A DNA stretch of 64,000 nt from Vibrio sp. RE86 (GTDB lineage: Bacteria > Pseudomonadota > Gammaproteobacteria > Enterobacterales > Vibrionaceae). Under the pieces are notes generated by a model. That model saw nothing but the letters and a program-made list of their open reading frames with translations, searched no databases and had not been told where the DNA came from. Below are positions 34,374 through 42,818 of the stretch, piece by piece (positions within the stretch are counted from its first letter, which is position 1; every line of letters begins with the position of its first letter). Position numbers and translations under genes: made by a program. The stretch lies in contig NZ_VTXI01000007.1 in the NCBI RefSeq assembly GCF_013114545.1, positions 124,001 through 188,000 of the forward strand, written 5' to 3'.

Positions 34374-36857
34374 ATGGAACATATAGTCATTGTCGGAAAT
34401 GGAATGGTCGGGCATCACCTTGTTGCTCAATTGGTGGAGCGTGGCGCCCACTTAGAGAAGAAAATTACGGTCATCGGTGAAGAGCGATTTATCGCTTACG
34501 ATCGAGTTCAGCTATCAGCGCTATTTTCAGGCAAAAGCCACCAAGATCTGATGCTCAGTAGTGAAGATTGGTATGCAAAACATGGGATCGAGCTTTTACT
34601 TGGCGCTCATGTTACCTCGATTGAGAAAGAGAACAAACGCTTGGTCATTGATGGCGACAGCGTACTTGGTTATGACGAGCTGGTACTCGCGACAGGTTCA
34701 TACCCATTTGTCCCGCCCATTGAAGGTAAAGAGCGAGATAATATATTTGTCTACCGAACCCTAGACGATCTTTCTGAAATCAAGACGGCCTGCCAAGGAG
34801 CCAAAACAGGCGCGGTAGTCGGTGGAGGACTGCTCGGTTTGGAGGCGGCAAATGCACTCAAATTGTTGGGAGTGAAAACGCACGTCGTAGAGTTCGCGCC
34901 GAGGCTGATGCCAGTTCAATTAGACGATGCAGCAGGCGGTTTACTCAAAGAGAAAATTCAAGACCTGGGGCTGAGCGTGCATACCTCGACAGTTACCGAG
35001 AAGATCATTGATGGAGAAAGTGCTCGCCATCGTATGGTGCTCAAAGATGCAGACCCGTTGGAGGTGGATGTCATCATCTTCTCGGCAGGCATTCGACCTC
35101 AAGATTCATTAGCAAGAGAGGCGGGGTTAGAACTGGGTGAACGTGGCGGCATTGTGATTGATGATGCTTGTAAAACCAGTGATGACCATATCTATGCGAT
35201 TGGTGAATGTGCCTTATGGCAGAACATGATTTTTGGTTTGGTTGCGCCGGGTTATTCAATGGCTCGGGTTGTAGCTGATAAGCTAACGCAGCGCGAAAAT
35301 CCTGGTTTCTCTGGCTCGGATATGAGTACCAAGCTCAAGTTATTGGGTGTTGATGTTGCGTCGATTGGCGATGCGCACAAAACCACTGAGGGCGCGCAAG
35401 AGATGTTCTTGCAAGATACCGTCGCGGGTGTTTACAAGAAATTAGTTGTGGATGAGAGCGGTACTCAACTTCTTGGTGCCATTCTGGTGGGGGACAACAC
35501 CGACTATGATGCACTGCTGCAATGTTACCTTAACCAAACTCCGCTCCCTGACCATGCCGCTAACCTCCTGTTTGATACTGGAATGCTTCAAGGCGAAATG
35601 GCGGATACCGCGATGATCTGTTCTTGCCACAACGTGACGAAAGGTGACCTTGTCACTGCCATTCAAGCCGGCGCACATGACCTTGATACGTTAAAGTCAC
35701 AAACCAAAGCGGGTACAGGTTGTGGTGGTTGTAGCAATATGGTCAAGAGCGTCCTTGATACCGAACTAATGGCGATGGGCGTTGAGGTTAACAATCATAT
35801 TTGTGAGCATTTTGAACTCTCACGCCAAGAGATGTTCCATATTTGCCAAGTGGAAGGGATAAAAGATTTCGACACCTTGATAGAAAAACACGGAAAAGGG
35901 CATGGTTGTGACCTGTGTAAGCCAACGGCCGCCTCGGTATTTGCTTCACTCTGGAATGAACACATCATGGAACCTCAACACAGTTCACTTCAAGACTCAA
36001 ACGACGCGTTTATGGCGAACTTGCAAAAGGATGGATCTTATTCGGTGGTTCCGCGTGTTGCTGGTGGAGAGATCACCCCTGATAAGTTGATTGCACTTGG
36101 CGAAGTGGCGAAGAAATACGATCTCTACACTAAGATCACCGGTGGACAGCGTGTTGATCTATTTGGTGCTCAAGTCGAGCAATTGCCTGACATTTGGCAA
36201 GCGCTTATCGACGCTGGTTTTGAAACCGGACACGCCTACGGAAAGTCTTTGCGAACTGTTAAATCGTGTGTGGGTTCAACTTGGTGTCGTTATGGTGTCG
36301 ATGACTCAGTTGGCCTCGCGATCGAGCTAGAAAACCGATACAAGGGTCTAAGAGCACCCCATAAGATTAAGTTTGCGGTATCGGGTTGCACTCGCGAGTG
36401 TGCGGAAGCTCAAAGCAAAGACATTGGGGTGATTGCGACCGAAAATGGCTGGAACCTCTATGTTTGTGGTAATGGGGGTATGAGACCGAGACATGCCGAC
36501 CTGATTGCCTCAGATTTGTCTAAAGACGAGTTGGTCTCTTTAATCGATAGAGTTCTGATGTTCTATGTTCGCACCGCTGATCGTTTGCAACGTACTTCAG
36601 TGTGGTTAGAGAACCTAGAAGGTGGGCTTGATTACCTGAAGCAAGTGGTGATTGAAGACTCGCTAGATATTGCCACAGCTCTAGAACAACAGATGCAACA
36701 TGTGGTCGATACCTATCAGTGCGAATGGAAAAGCACGCTCGAAACGCCAGAGAAGCTCGCCAAATTTAAGCCATTTATTAATGCAGATAAGCAGAGTCAG
36801 GCACTGCCGTATCAACGCATTCGTGGTCAAAGAATTCCGGTTAAGGAGGAGCTCTAA
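34374..36857 (+). CDS. nirB: NAD(P)H nitrite reductase, large subunit
   Basis: This 827-residue cytoplasmic enzyme reduces nitrite to ammonium. The order is an FAD/NAD(P)H domain (about 1-330, IVGNGMVGHHL and GGGLLGLEAANAL), two BFD-like [2Fe-2S] segments (about 415-465 with CSCHNVTKGDL and TGCGGC; about 490-525 with GHGCDLCKP), the ferredoxin-like half domain and the sirohaem/[4Fe-4S] domain with cysteines at about 632, 638, 672 and 676 (CVGSTWC; SGCTREC). It is co-transcribed with the transporter, and its stop overlaps the nirD start (TAATG). Sirohaem synthase (CysG) is not encoded here. Confidence 0.95.
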   Translation: MEHIVIVGNGMVGHHLVAQLVERGAHLEKKITVIGEERFIAYDRVQLSALFSGKSHQDLMLSSEDWYAKHGIELLLGAHVTSIEKENKRLVIDGDSVLGYDELVLATGSYPFVPPIEGKERDNIFVYRTLDDLSEIKTACQGAKTGAVVGGGLLGLEAANALKLLGVKTHVVEFAPRLMPVQLDDAAGGLLKEKIQDLGLSVHTSTVTEKIIDGESARHRMVLKDADPLEVDVIIFSAGIRPQDSLAREAGLELGERGGIVIDDACKTSDDHIYAIGECALWQNMIFGLVAPGYSMARVVADKLTQRENPGFSGSDMSTKLKLLGVDVASIGDAHKTTEGAQEMFLQDTVAGVYKKLVVDESGTQLLGAILVGDNTDYDALLQCYLNQTPLPDHAANLLFDTGMLQGEMADTAMICSCHNVTKGDLVTAIQAGAHDLDTLKSQTKAGTGCGGCSNMVKSVLDTELMAMGVEVNNHICEHFELSRQEMFHICQVEGIKDFDTLIEKHGKGHGCDLCKPTAASVFASLWNEHIMEPQHSSLQDSNDAFMANLQKDGSYSVVPRVAGGEITPDKLIALGEVAKKYDLYTKITGGQRVDLFGAQVEQLPDIWQALIDAGFETGHAYGKSLRTVKSCVGSTWCRYGVDDSVGLAIELENRYKGLRAPHKIKFAVSGCTRECAEAQSKDIGVIATENGWNLYVCGNGGMRPRHADLIASDLSKDELVSLIDRVLMFYVRTADRLQRTSVWLENLEGGLDYLKQVVIEDSLDIATALEQQMQHVVDTYQCEWKSTLETPEKLAKFKPFINADKQSQALPYQRIRGQRIPVKEEL

Positions 36858-37189
36858 TGGCGCTAATTGAAAAAGTACAACTTTGTAAAGTGGATGAGCT
36901 AGAGCCGTACCAAGGGCGAGCGGCTTGGGTGGATGGTGAACAAGTCGCACTGTTTCTTGTCCCCAATCACGGCGTATTCGCTATTCAAAACTGGGATCCG
37001 ATTGGAAAAGCCTATGTTTTGTGTCGTGGTATTGTCGGAGACGTCAATGGGGAACTATGCGTAGCGTCGCCGCTTTACAAGCAACATTTTAAACTCAGTT
37101 CAGGGGAGTGTATCGAGCAGCCAGAGACGAGACTACGCACTTGGCCGATTACTATAGAGAATAACTCTGTGGTTTTGAGCTCTGAGTGA
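36857..37189 (+). CDS. nirD: Nitrite reductase, small subunit
   Basis: The 110-residue protein has the Rieske-like fold of NirD (ALFLVPNHGVFAIQNWDPIG; SPLYKQHFKLSSGEC) but no paired CxH motifs, so it binds no iron-sulfur cluster, as usual for bacterial NirD. It partners NirB. Its start codon overlaps the nirB stop, indicating translational coupling. It is the last gene of the nitrate assimilation operon; no clear terminator follows before the tRNA genes. Confidence 0.93.
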   Translation: MALIEKVQLCKVDELEPYQGRAAWVDGEQVALFLVPNHGVFAIQNWDPIGKAYVLCRGIVGDVNGELCVASPLYKQHFKLSSGECIEQPETRLRTWPITIENNSVVLSSE

Positions 37190-37361
37190 TGCTGATAAAA
37201 CGATCGTTTCGTATAGAGCTTAAACGCTTGGGCATGGTTTTTAACCACTTGAGTTAAAAAAGAAAAATAACTCGTTGACCTGCCGATAATATCCGTTAAA
37301 GTACACCCCGTTCTCGCAGCACAGCCTGCAAGAATGGTGGTGTACCATCGCTTTATGCGTT

Positions 37362-37448
37362 GCCCTGGTGGTGGAATTGGTAGACACAAGGGATTTAAAA
37401 TCCCTCGGCGTTCGCGCTGTGCCGGTTCAAGTCCGGCCCGGGGCACCA
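37362..37448 (+). tRNA. tRNA-Leu (TAA), copy 2
   Basis: Identical to tRNA-Leu at 22800-22886: anticodon TAA, long variable arm, CCA encoded. It starts the second tRNA pair, 173 bases after nirD. Confidence 0.97.
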
Positions 37449-37478
37449 TCTTTGACTTCCTATAGTCTTCAAAATTTA

Positions 37479-37552
37479 GGCGCCTTGGCAGAGTGGCTAT
37501 GCAGCGGATTGCAAATCCGTGGACCTCGGTTCGATTCCGGGAGGCGCCTCCA
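37479..37552 (+). tRNA. tRNA-Cys (GCA), copy 3
   Basis: Identical to copy 1 at 22663-22736, with anticodon GCA and CCA encoded. It lies 30 bases after tRNA-Leu; the spacer differs from that of the first array. No terminator like that of the first array follows. Confidence 0.97.
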
Positions 37553-37584
37553 TTTAGTTAGAAACTCCCCCCGAAAATATTTCC

Positions 37585-38958
37585 CTATTCGTATGTCGTC
37601 AATTGTTTATCAATAAGCATCGCATAGCCCATAGCAGGCAGTTCGAACTCTATGTGTTCGTCTACAACATTAACTGACGTGTCATTAACGATATCGACCA
37701 TCTCTTGATGCCAGCGTAAGCGAACTTGCTTAGGAAACTGAGATTTGTTGATGGCCGCGATACCCTTACGACCACGACGAAACACCATGTGTTCGTCGCT
37801 CACCTCTACTACGCCCATTTTCTCTCCGTGAACGAGGTTGTGGAAGGCGATCATCTTCGCGATGCGATTGTCTCTCCAAGTATTAAGCCAGCGAGGTTGC
37901 CCTTGGTGATCTTTAATACCACTCGTATCGAGATCGGTGTAAATAAGAGGAACGCCACCATCGCGGCATAAAATATAGCAGTTAAGCAACCATTCCCGTT
38001 CTTCACTGAGCACTAACGGCCGAAACACATCATTATTTGGTATGTCATGGGTGATCGCGAAGGTGATCGCGCGCTTACGAGATAAGGCTTTACCAAAGGT
38101 AAACGGGTCAACTAACGAGGACAATACGCCTTTTGGTTGCAGTGCATTATATGCGGTACTAAATAATGGAAAGTCATAAGCGGCGAGGGTAGTTCCCTCT
38201 AAATAAGGCTTTAAGAACAGCTCATACTCTTTACGGGTAGCACCACCGTCGGTAATGATTTCACCAAAGATGTGCACGCCTTCTGTCACTTCTGGTGTCC
38301 ATACTCTCTGTATGTGCTCCAGTGTTAAGTGTTTGGCTGCATCAATCCGAAAACCTTTTACGCCTAGGTCTTTTAAGGCCATCAGGTACTGCTGCTGCAT
38401 TTTTACTACGTGTTCACACACTTTTAGCGTCGGCAAGCCAGGGTCATGCTCGCCGCCAGTGATACGCCCGTTTTGAACTTCCCATGTGTTTTGCCAATCT
38501 TTAATACCAAAGGCTTCGACAAAATGCTCATCAGCAAACAGTGGTTCGTTTAGATCACCAAAGAGTTTGATCGATTCGTAATACTCTTTGTTTTTCGCGT
38601 AATGCTCAAGGTCGTCAGCGCTAGGGTAGTTTAGGTCATTTCGTTTACCGGCTTCGTTTGCCATATGGTTGAACACCACATCAACATAGACGCGCAGACC
38701 AAGTTCACGCAGGGCTGACACCATAGACTTAAAGTCGATGGTGTTGCCAAGTTGGTTATCGATAACACGATAATCTTGTGGTTGATATCGTTGCCACCAT
38801 TGAGTGCCTTTCTCATTCATTAGGGACTTCATTGGCGGTGAAATAAGTACGGTTTTATAACCCAGTTGTTTAATTTGTTGAGCACGTTCGGTGACAAGGG
38901 AATACGGCCAATCAAAGGCATGAAGAACAACGTCACGTGACTCACTGATTAATGGCAT
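37585..38958 (-). CDS. Cytoplasmic alpha-amylase family protein (GH13)
   Basis: This 457-residue (beta/alpha)8 glycosidase has the four GH13 regions: VYVDVVFNHMA (about 89-99), GFRIDAAKH with the nucleophile aspartate (about 204), FGEII with the acid/base glutamate (about 230) and FAITHDIPNND with the third aspartate (about 304). No signal peptide is present, so it should act inside the cell on glycogen or imported maltodextrin. It is a single gene convergent with the tRNA pair. Exact specificity (amylase, glucosidase or sucrose-type) cannot be decided. Confidence 0.88.
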   Translation of the reverse strand: MPLISESRDVVLHAFDWPYSLVTERAQQIKQLGYKTVLISPPMKSLMNEKGTQWWQRYQPQDYRVIDNQLGNTIDFKSMVSALRELGLRVYVDVVFNHMANEAGKRNDLNYPSADDLEHYAKNKEYYESIKLFGDLNEPLFADEHFVEAFGIKDWQNTWEVQNGRITGGEHDPGLPTLKVCEHVVKMQQQYLMALKDLGVKGFRIDAAKHLTLEHIQRVWTPEVTEGVHIFGEIITDGGATRKEYELFLKPYLEGTTLAAYDFPLFSTAYNALQPKGVLSSLVDPFTFGKALSRKRAITFAITHDIPNNDVFRPLVLSEEREWLLNCYILCRDGGVPLIYTDLDTSGIKDHQGQPRWLNTWRDNRIAKMIAFHNLVHGEKMGVVEVSDEHMVFRRGRKGIAAINKSQFPKQVRLRWHQEMVDIVNDTSVNVVDEHIEFELPAMGYAMLIDKQLTTYE

Positions 38959-39224
38959 GGGATGCTTCCTATCCGTTTAAAATCTCGCGCTAACCCATGA
39001 TATTTGGCTCTTTGCTTTCATACTGTCTCTATCACCCAAAGTCAGAAAAGTCGGGTTCAATTTACGTTGATAGCAGTGATGTTGGGCTAGTCTAGTGCGA
39101 ATCAAAAATTGCCTTTCTAATCAGGCAAGTATTGAGCCATGACGAAGAGTATAGAATGCCCAAGAGCTTTCAATCCCCCTTATCTTGATAATTTAAGGAG
39201 GAGTTTAGTGGCGTAGTACAGTAT
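38959..39224. other. Intergenic region upstream of the amylase gene
   Basis: The 444-base gap between the amylase and DUF4174 genes holds the amylase promoter region (minus strand) here and the palindromic element at 39225-39405. In 38959-39224 I see no gene, RNA or clear operator. Confidence 0.5.
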
Positions 39225-39405
39225 TATACCAACCTAAATAAATATCTGGTCATTTTTGCTTGCTAAAATCGCTAATAGCTTCGTTATAGCTATGTTTTTA
39301 AAGAATGGTGAAGGTAGGTCAACTAGCTAGCTGCAATCTATGCCTTGCTCTAAGCGATTTTTTCTGCGCAATTATCTGATCACCTATTTATCCAGGTTGG
39401 TATTA
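39225..39405. repeat. Palindromic MITE-like element, long copy
   Basis: A 181-bp element with terminal inverted repeats: ATACCAACCTAAATAAATA at the left end and, on the other strand, ATACCAACCTGGATAAATA at the right end. Both ends match those of the 74-bp copy at 18232-18305. The interior includes a short inverted repeat (AATAGCTTCGTTATAGCTA region). The right end (TTGGTATTA) contains the TAA stop codon of the minus-strand DUF4174 gene. It holds no protein and no transposase. Confidence 0.8.
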
Positions 39406-39840
39406 AGCGGAACAGGGGTTGTTTTGAGTGGCCATTTCATATTGTCTCACTGGCATTGAATCGATGGTTTGTTTGACTTGGTTCCAATCTGTTTGTTTTC
39501 CCCAGCGAAGTTTTTCGTGCCCATCTTTACCAATAAGAACCGTTGTGTGTTTGCCAGGTTTGACTTGATAGACCTCGAAAAGTGCTTTGAGGTTAAATTC
39601 AAACTTGACCCAAGTCGGGTTGGTAAAGCCATCTTCAGTCACCACCATGGTAATCAAATCTCTGTCTTGCAGTTCACACTCATTAATCAATGTTTCGAGT
39701 AAAAACTGCTTTACGTGATCATCATTGGTGGGAGCAAAGTAAATGACGCTACGGTGTTGATAATGGGTCGAGTACGCGGGGTAGCTCCATGCAAACGTAC
39801 TGGCTAGTAGGGTAAGCCCTAACAAAAGTAATACCCTCAT
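39403..39840 (-). CDS. DUF4174 domain-containing exported protein
   Basis: The 145-residue protein has a signal peptide (MRVLLLLGLTLLASTFAWS, about 1-19) and a DUF4174 domain (RSVIYFAPTNDDHVKQF; HTTVLIGKDGHEKLRWG). The domain has a thioredoxin-like look (GKDGHEKLR) but no CxxC, so no redox activity is predicted. Its function is unknown. Its TAA stop is supplied by the palindromic element on its 3' side. It is divergent from the GNAT gene. Confidence 0.8.
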   Translation of the reverse strand: MRVLLLLGLTLLASTFAWSYPAYSTHYQHRSVIYFAPTNDDHVKQFLLETLINECELQDRDLITMVVTEDGFTNPTWVKFEFNLKALFEVYQVKPGKHTTVLIGKDGHEKLRWGKQTDWNQVKQTIDSMPVRQYEMATQNNPCSA

Positions 39841-39942
39841 GGTTAGGCTCCTTGAGTTTCAAAAGTTCTAACATGTAGATGTTTACGATAAGTGTAGGTG
39901 TTAAGCTCAAGTGACGATAAAAATGATAGGGAAATTTACTCG

Positions 39943-40467
39943 ATGCAGACACTTCACACTGAACGGCTGACACTGCGAATGGCAAACGAGAAAGATGCAG
40001 AATTTGTTTTGGCACTCTACAACACCTCAGACTTTATTCAGTTTGTTGGCGATAAACAGATTCGCAGTGAAGCGGATGCGTCGCGTTACATCGAAGATAA
40101 AATATTGGCGATGCACAAAGAATTTGGTGTTTGCCTGCTAGTCGTCGAAGAGGCCACAACCGGTGAAAAACTGGGTGTTTGTGGACTAATTAAACGACCA
40201 GAACTAGAGGCTTATGATATTGGCTACGGGTTTAAACCGAGTGCTTATGGCAAAGGGTATGGTTATGAAGCCGGCCAAGCGGTTATCACATACGCACAGC
40301 AACAACCTCATATTGATGAACTGGTGGCGATCACAACGTCAGACAATCAAGGAAGCCAAGCACTATTGAATAAGCTCGGCTTTACCTACATCAAAGTTCA
40401 AGATGCGATAAGTGATAAAGTAGATTTGTTGTTGTATCAAATGAGTCTAGCAAGTGAGCCGATCTAA
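39943..40467 (+). CDS. GNAT-family N-acetyltransferase (RimJ/RimL-like)
   Basis: The 174-residue protein follows the Acetyltransf_3 pattern: TERLTLRMANEKDAEFVLAL at the start, YDIGYGFKPSAYGKGYGYEA as the acetyl-CoA-binding motif (about 94-113) and NQGSQALLNKLGF near the end. It likely acetylates an amine on a protein, small molecule or antibiotic; the substrate is unknown. The ATG at 39943 gives the family start, rather than the open frame from 39898. It overlaps the next gene by 14 bases. Confidence 0.88.
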   Translation: MQTLHTERLTLRMANEKDAEFVLALYNTSDFIQFVGDKQIRSEADASRYIEDKILAMHKEFGVCLLVVEEATTGEKLGVCGLIKRPELEAYDIGYGFKPSAYGKGYGYEAGQAVITYAQQQPHIDELVAITTSDNQGSQALLNKLGFTYIKVQDAISDKVDLLLYQMSLASEPI

Positions 40468-40852
40468 ACAGTCAGACATATTAAAAGGTGCGCTGTACAC
40501 TGAGTTTAAAACGGTCAGTGCGATGGTTGCGATTTATTGCCGACATCATCATGACTCAGTTACAGGGCTTTGTAACGACTGCAAAGAACTGTTGGATTAC
40601 GCTGAAACGCGCTTAGATCGCTGTCCCTATGGTCAAAATAAACCGACCTGTAATCAGTGTCCAATTCACTGCTACAAACCCGCTGAGAAAGAGCAAATGC
40701 GCCAAGTGATGCGATACGCTGGGCCAAGAATGCTGTTACCTCATCCCATCCTTGCTATTCGACATCTGCTCCATGAAAGAAAGGCGATACCAGCAAAGCC
40801 GAAGCCTAACGTGTCCAATCGTCATTTACGTAAGCAAAAAAATAAACAGTAA
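40454..40852 (+). CDS. YgbA-like cysteine-rich protein (nitrous oxide-stimulated promoter family)
   Basis: The 132-residue protein belongs by pattern to the YgbA family: EFKTVSAMVAIYCRHHH at the start and seven cysteines (29, 40, 43, 57, 66, 69, 73) in CNDCKELLDYAETRLDRC and CNQCPIHCYKP. E. coli ygbA is induced by nitric oxide under NsrR control and helps recovery from nitrosative stress; metal or Fe-S binding by the cysteines is plausible. The start is GTG at 40454 inside the GNAT gene, kept because the family N-terminus lies upstream of any ATG. Confidence 0.85.
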   Translation: MSRSKQSDILKGALYTEFKTVSAMVAIYCRHHHDSVTGLCNDCKELLDYAETRLDRCPYGQNKPTCNQCPIHCYKPAEKEQMRQVMRYAGPRMLLPHPILAIRHLLHERKAIPAKPKPNVSNRHLRKQKNKQ

Positions 40853-40856
40853 ACCG

Positions 40857-41552
40857 CTAAGATTGATCAACCACTGAGGTTTGCAAATCGGTGAGTCTTT
40901 CCGCTAAACGAGCCTGATCAAGGATATGAATTGAACCACGGTTTACGCTGATCTCTCCCGTCGATTCTAGCATTTTAAGCACTTCATTGAGCCTTGGTCT
41001 AGAGATGCCAGTGATGGTACTCAACTGTTTTTGAGAGGTGTGTATTGCCGTCAGGCTTCCTTTGATTTGGTTGGAGTGTTTGCTAATTTCGAGCAAGGAG
41101 AAAACGACTCGCGCTTCTCGCTTGTAGAGAGAAACGGCTTGAGCTAGCAACCATCTATTCTGGGTCTTCAGTGACGCGTGGTAGAGGAACTGAAAGATAT
41201 GAGGGTCTCTGGCTGCCAGTGTATCGAGCTTCTCTTTAGCAAAGAAAATAATCTCTAAGGGTTCAAGTTGCTCAATGTTGACGTGTACACGGATATTGTT
41301 GTTCATGATACTGCCGCCAAGCCAATCACCTGCGCCAAATATACTCGAATTCATCGTATTGGTTTGCTCTGAACCGAAACCAATGCCAGCGATGCCTTTT
41401 TTTATGTAAAGCAACCCTTTAAGGTTTCCACTGTGACCAGCAGAGTTCCCTAAACTTTGGATTTTAATCGCATTCAGGACAATGGCTTTTTTAGTTTCAT
41501 TGGGTAGTTCACAAGGCCAATTAATACTATCCTGGAGAGTATCCACACTCAT
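40857..41552 (-). CDS. Crp/Fnr-family transcriptional regulator
   Basis: The 231-residue protein has a cyclic-nucleotide-binding-like beta-roll (about 30-125, LYIKKGIAGIGFG and FGAGDWLGG), a dimer helix and a C-terminal HTH_Crp (about 165-205, SQKQLSTITGISRPRLNEVL). The cAMP-contacting Arg/Ser pair and the FNR cysteines are not visible, so the ligand is unknown. It is 68 bases downstream of the REC-EAL gene on the same strand and may belong to that operon. Confidence 0.85.
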   Translation of the reverse strand: MSVDTLQDSINWPCELPNETKKAIVLNAIKIQSLGNSAGHSGNLKGLLYIKKGIAGIGFGSEQTNTMNSSIFGAGDWLGGSIMNNNIRVHVNIEQLEPLEIIFFAKEKLDTLAARDPHIFQFLYHASLKTQNRWLLAQAVSLYKREARVVFSLLEISKHSNQIKGSLTAIHTSQKQLSTITGISRPRLNEVLKMLESTGEISVNRGSIHILDQARLAERLTDLQTSVVDQS

Positions 41553-41620
41553 TCCTCACTGTTTTACTCGCGAGTAAGTGTATACCTTGTCTCTATATTA
41601 GAGCAATGTGGAACATCCGA

Positions 41621-42814
41621 TTATTTGATCGTTTCTGGTTGCTTTTGGTTCAATGCGTTCTGTATAAAGTCTTTACTACTCAATGGCTTGTTAAAATAGT
41701 AGCCTTGAAGCACATCACACCCCAGTTTGGCCATCATCTTAGCTTGAATTGGGGTTTCGATACCTTCCGCAACTAGTTTCAAATCGAGGCTTTTACCTAA
41801 ATTGATCATACACTGGAGCGCTGAAAAGTGTTTTTGGCTGTCTGACATACGCTCAATAAACAGGCGATCAATTTTAAGCTCACTAAATGGGCTGTTGATC
41901 AGTTGGCTAATGGATGAGTAGCCAGTACCGAAGTCATCAATCGAAATAGTGACGCCTCGCATTCTGAGACGAGTCATGTTGTCTAGCGCACGACCCAAAT
42001 CATGGGTGATTTCAACTTCAGTTACTTCGAGAGTGAGTTTATTAGCAGGGAATCGCGCCTGTTCTATTGCTTGAAGCACTTTGTCTGCAAAGTCTTCATG
42101 TTCCATGTCTGACGGCGAAACGTTAATGGCAATTTGAATCTTTTGTCCAAGACGGTGCCACTGTGCGGCAGCCTCTAGGCTCACTCGAAGCATTTTGCAG
42201 CTGAGGGCGTAGCTTAAGCCTCCGGCGAAGACCACAGGTAAGAATTTGTCTGGTGTTAGCAGCCCTAGGTGACTGTGTTGCCAACGAACGAGAGCCTCGG
42301 CGCCAATCAAGCGATGGTTTTTTGCGCAGTAGTGACCTTGAAAATAGGGTTCAAACTCGTCGTGGAGTAGGGCGTGGCGGACTTCTTGTTCACTGATGCC
42401 AGTTGGCTGAACTTCGATGGTAGGTGAAAAAACGGTATCGCATAGATGAGCAAGTGTATCTGCAAGGCCAGCTTTACTAACTGGCTTAGGTAACTGGCTT
42501 ATGTTTCGAATGCCATAAGAGATTGCCATGTCGATGACAGAATCTTGTACATCTTTGGAGACACTGCTCGTTAGCACAACATCGGGTGAGATGTTGATAT
42601 CGGAAAAATGCCTCAGAAACTCTACACCATCCATATCTGGCATATAGAGGTCGCAGAAAATTAAGTCTGGCGTCGCAAGAGAGATAGCGTCCAAGCCCTC
42701 CTGACCATTACTAGCAACAGCGATGTTAGCGGAGGTCAGGCTTTTCAATAGGCGACTTAGGATCGTCGCATGAAAAGCATCATCTTCAATGATTAATATG
42801 TTGTTTAATGCCAT
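41621..42814 (-). CDS. REC-EAL response regulator (VieA-like without HTH)
   Basis: This 397-residue protein has a receiver domain (about 1-125, phospho-acceptor in LIFCDLYMPDMDG, Lys in LPKP) and an EAL phosphodiesterase domain (about 145-385) with EALVRW, EVTEVE, DDFGTGYSSISQL and AEGIET, so all metal and catalytic residues appear intact. It should degrade c-di-GMP when phosphorylated. V. cholerae VieA has the same order plus a C-terminal DNA-binding domain, which is missing here. It starts four bases after the REC-TPR gene, and the pair is divergent from the VieS-like kinase. Confidence 0.9.
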   Translation of the reverse strand: MALNNILIIEDDAFHATILSRLLKSLTSANIAVASNGQEGLDAISLATPDLIFCDLYMPDMDGVEFLRHFSDINISPDVVLTSSVSKDVQDSVIDMAISYGIRNISQLPKPVSKAGLADTLAHLCDTVFSPTIEVQPTGISEQEVRHALLHDEFEPYFQGHYCAKNHRLIGAEALVRWQHSHLGLLTPDKFLPVVFAGGLSYALSCKMLRVSLEAAAQWHRLGQKIQIAINVSPSDMEHEDFADKVLQAIEQARFPANKLTLEVTEVEITHDLGRALDNMTRLRMRGVTISIDDFGTGYSSISQLINSPFSELKIDRLFIERMSDSQKHFSALQCMINLGKSLDLKLVAEGIETPIQAKMMAKLGCDVLQGYYFNKPLSSKDFIQNALNQKQPETIK

Positions 42815-42818
42815 AAAA

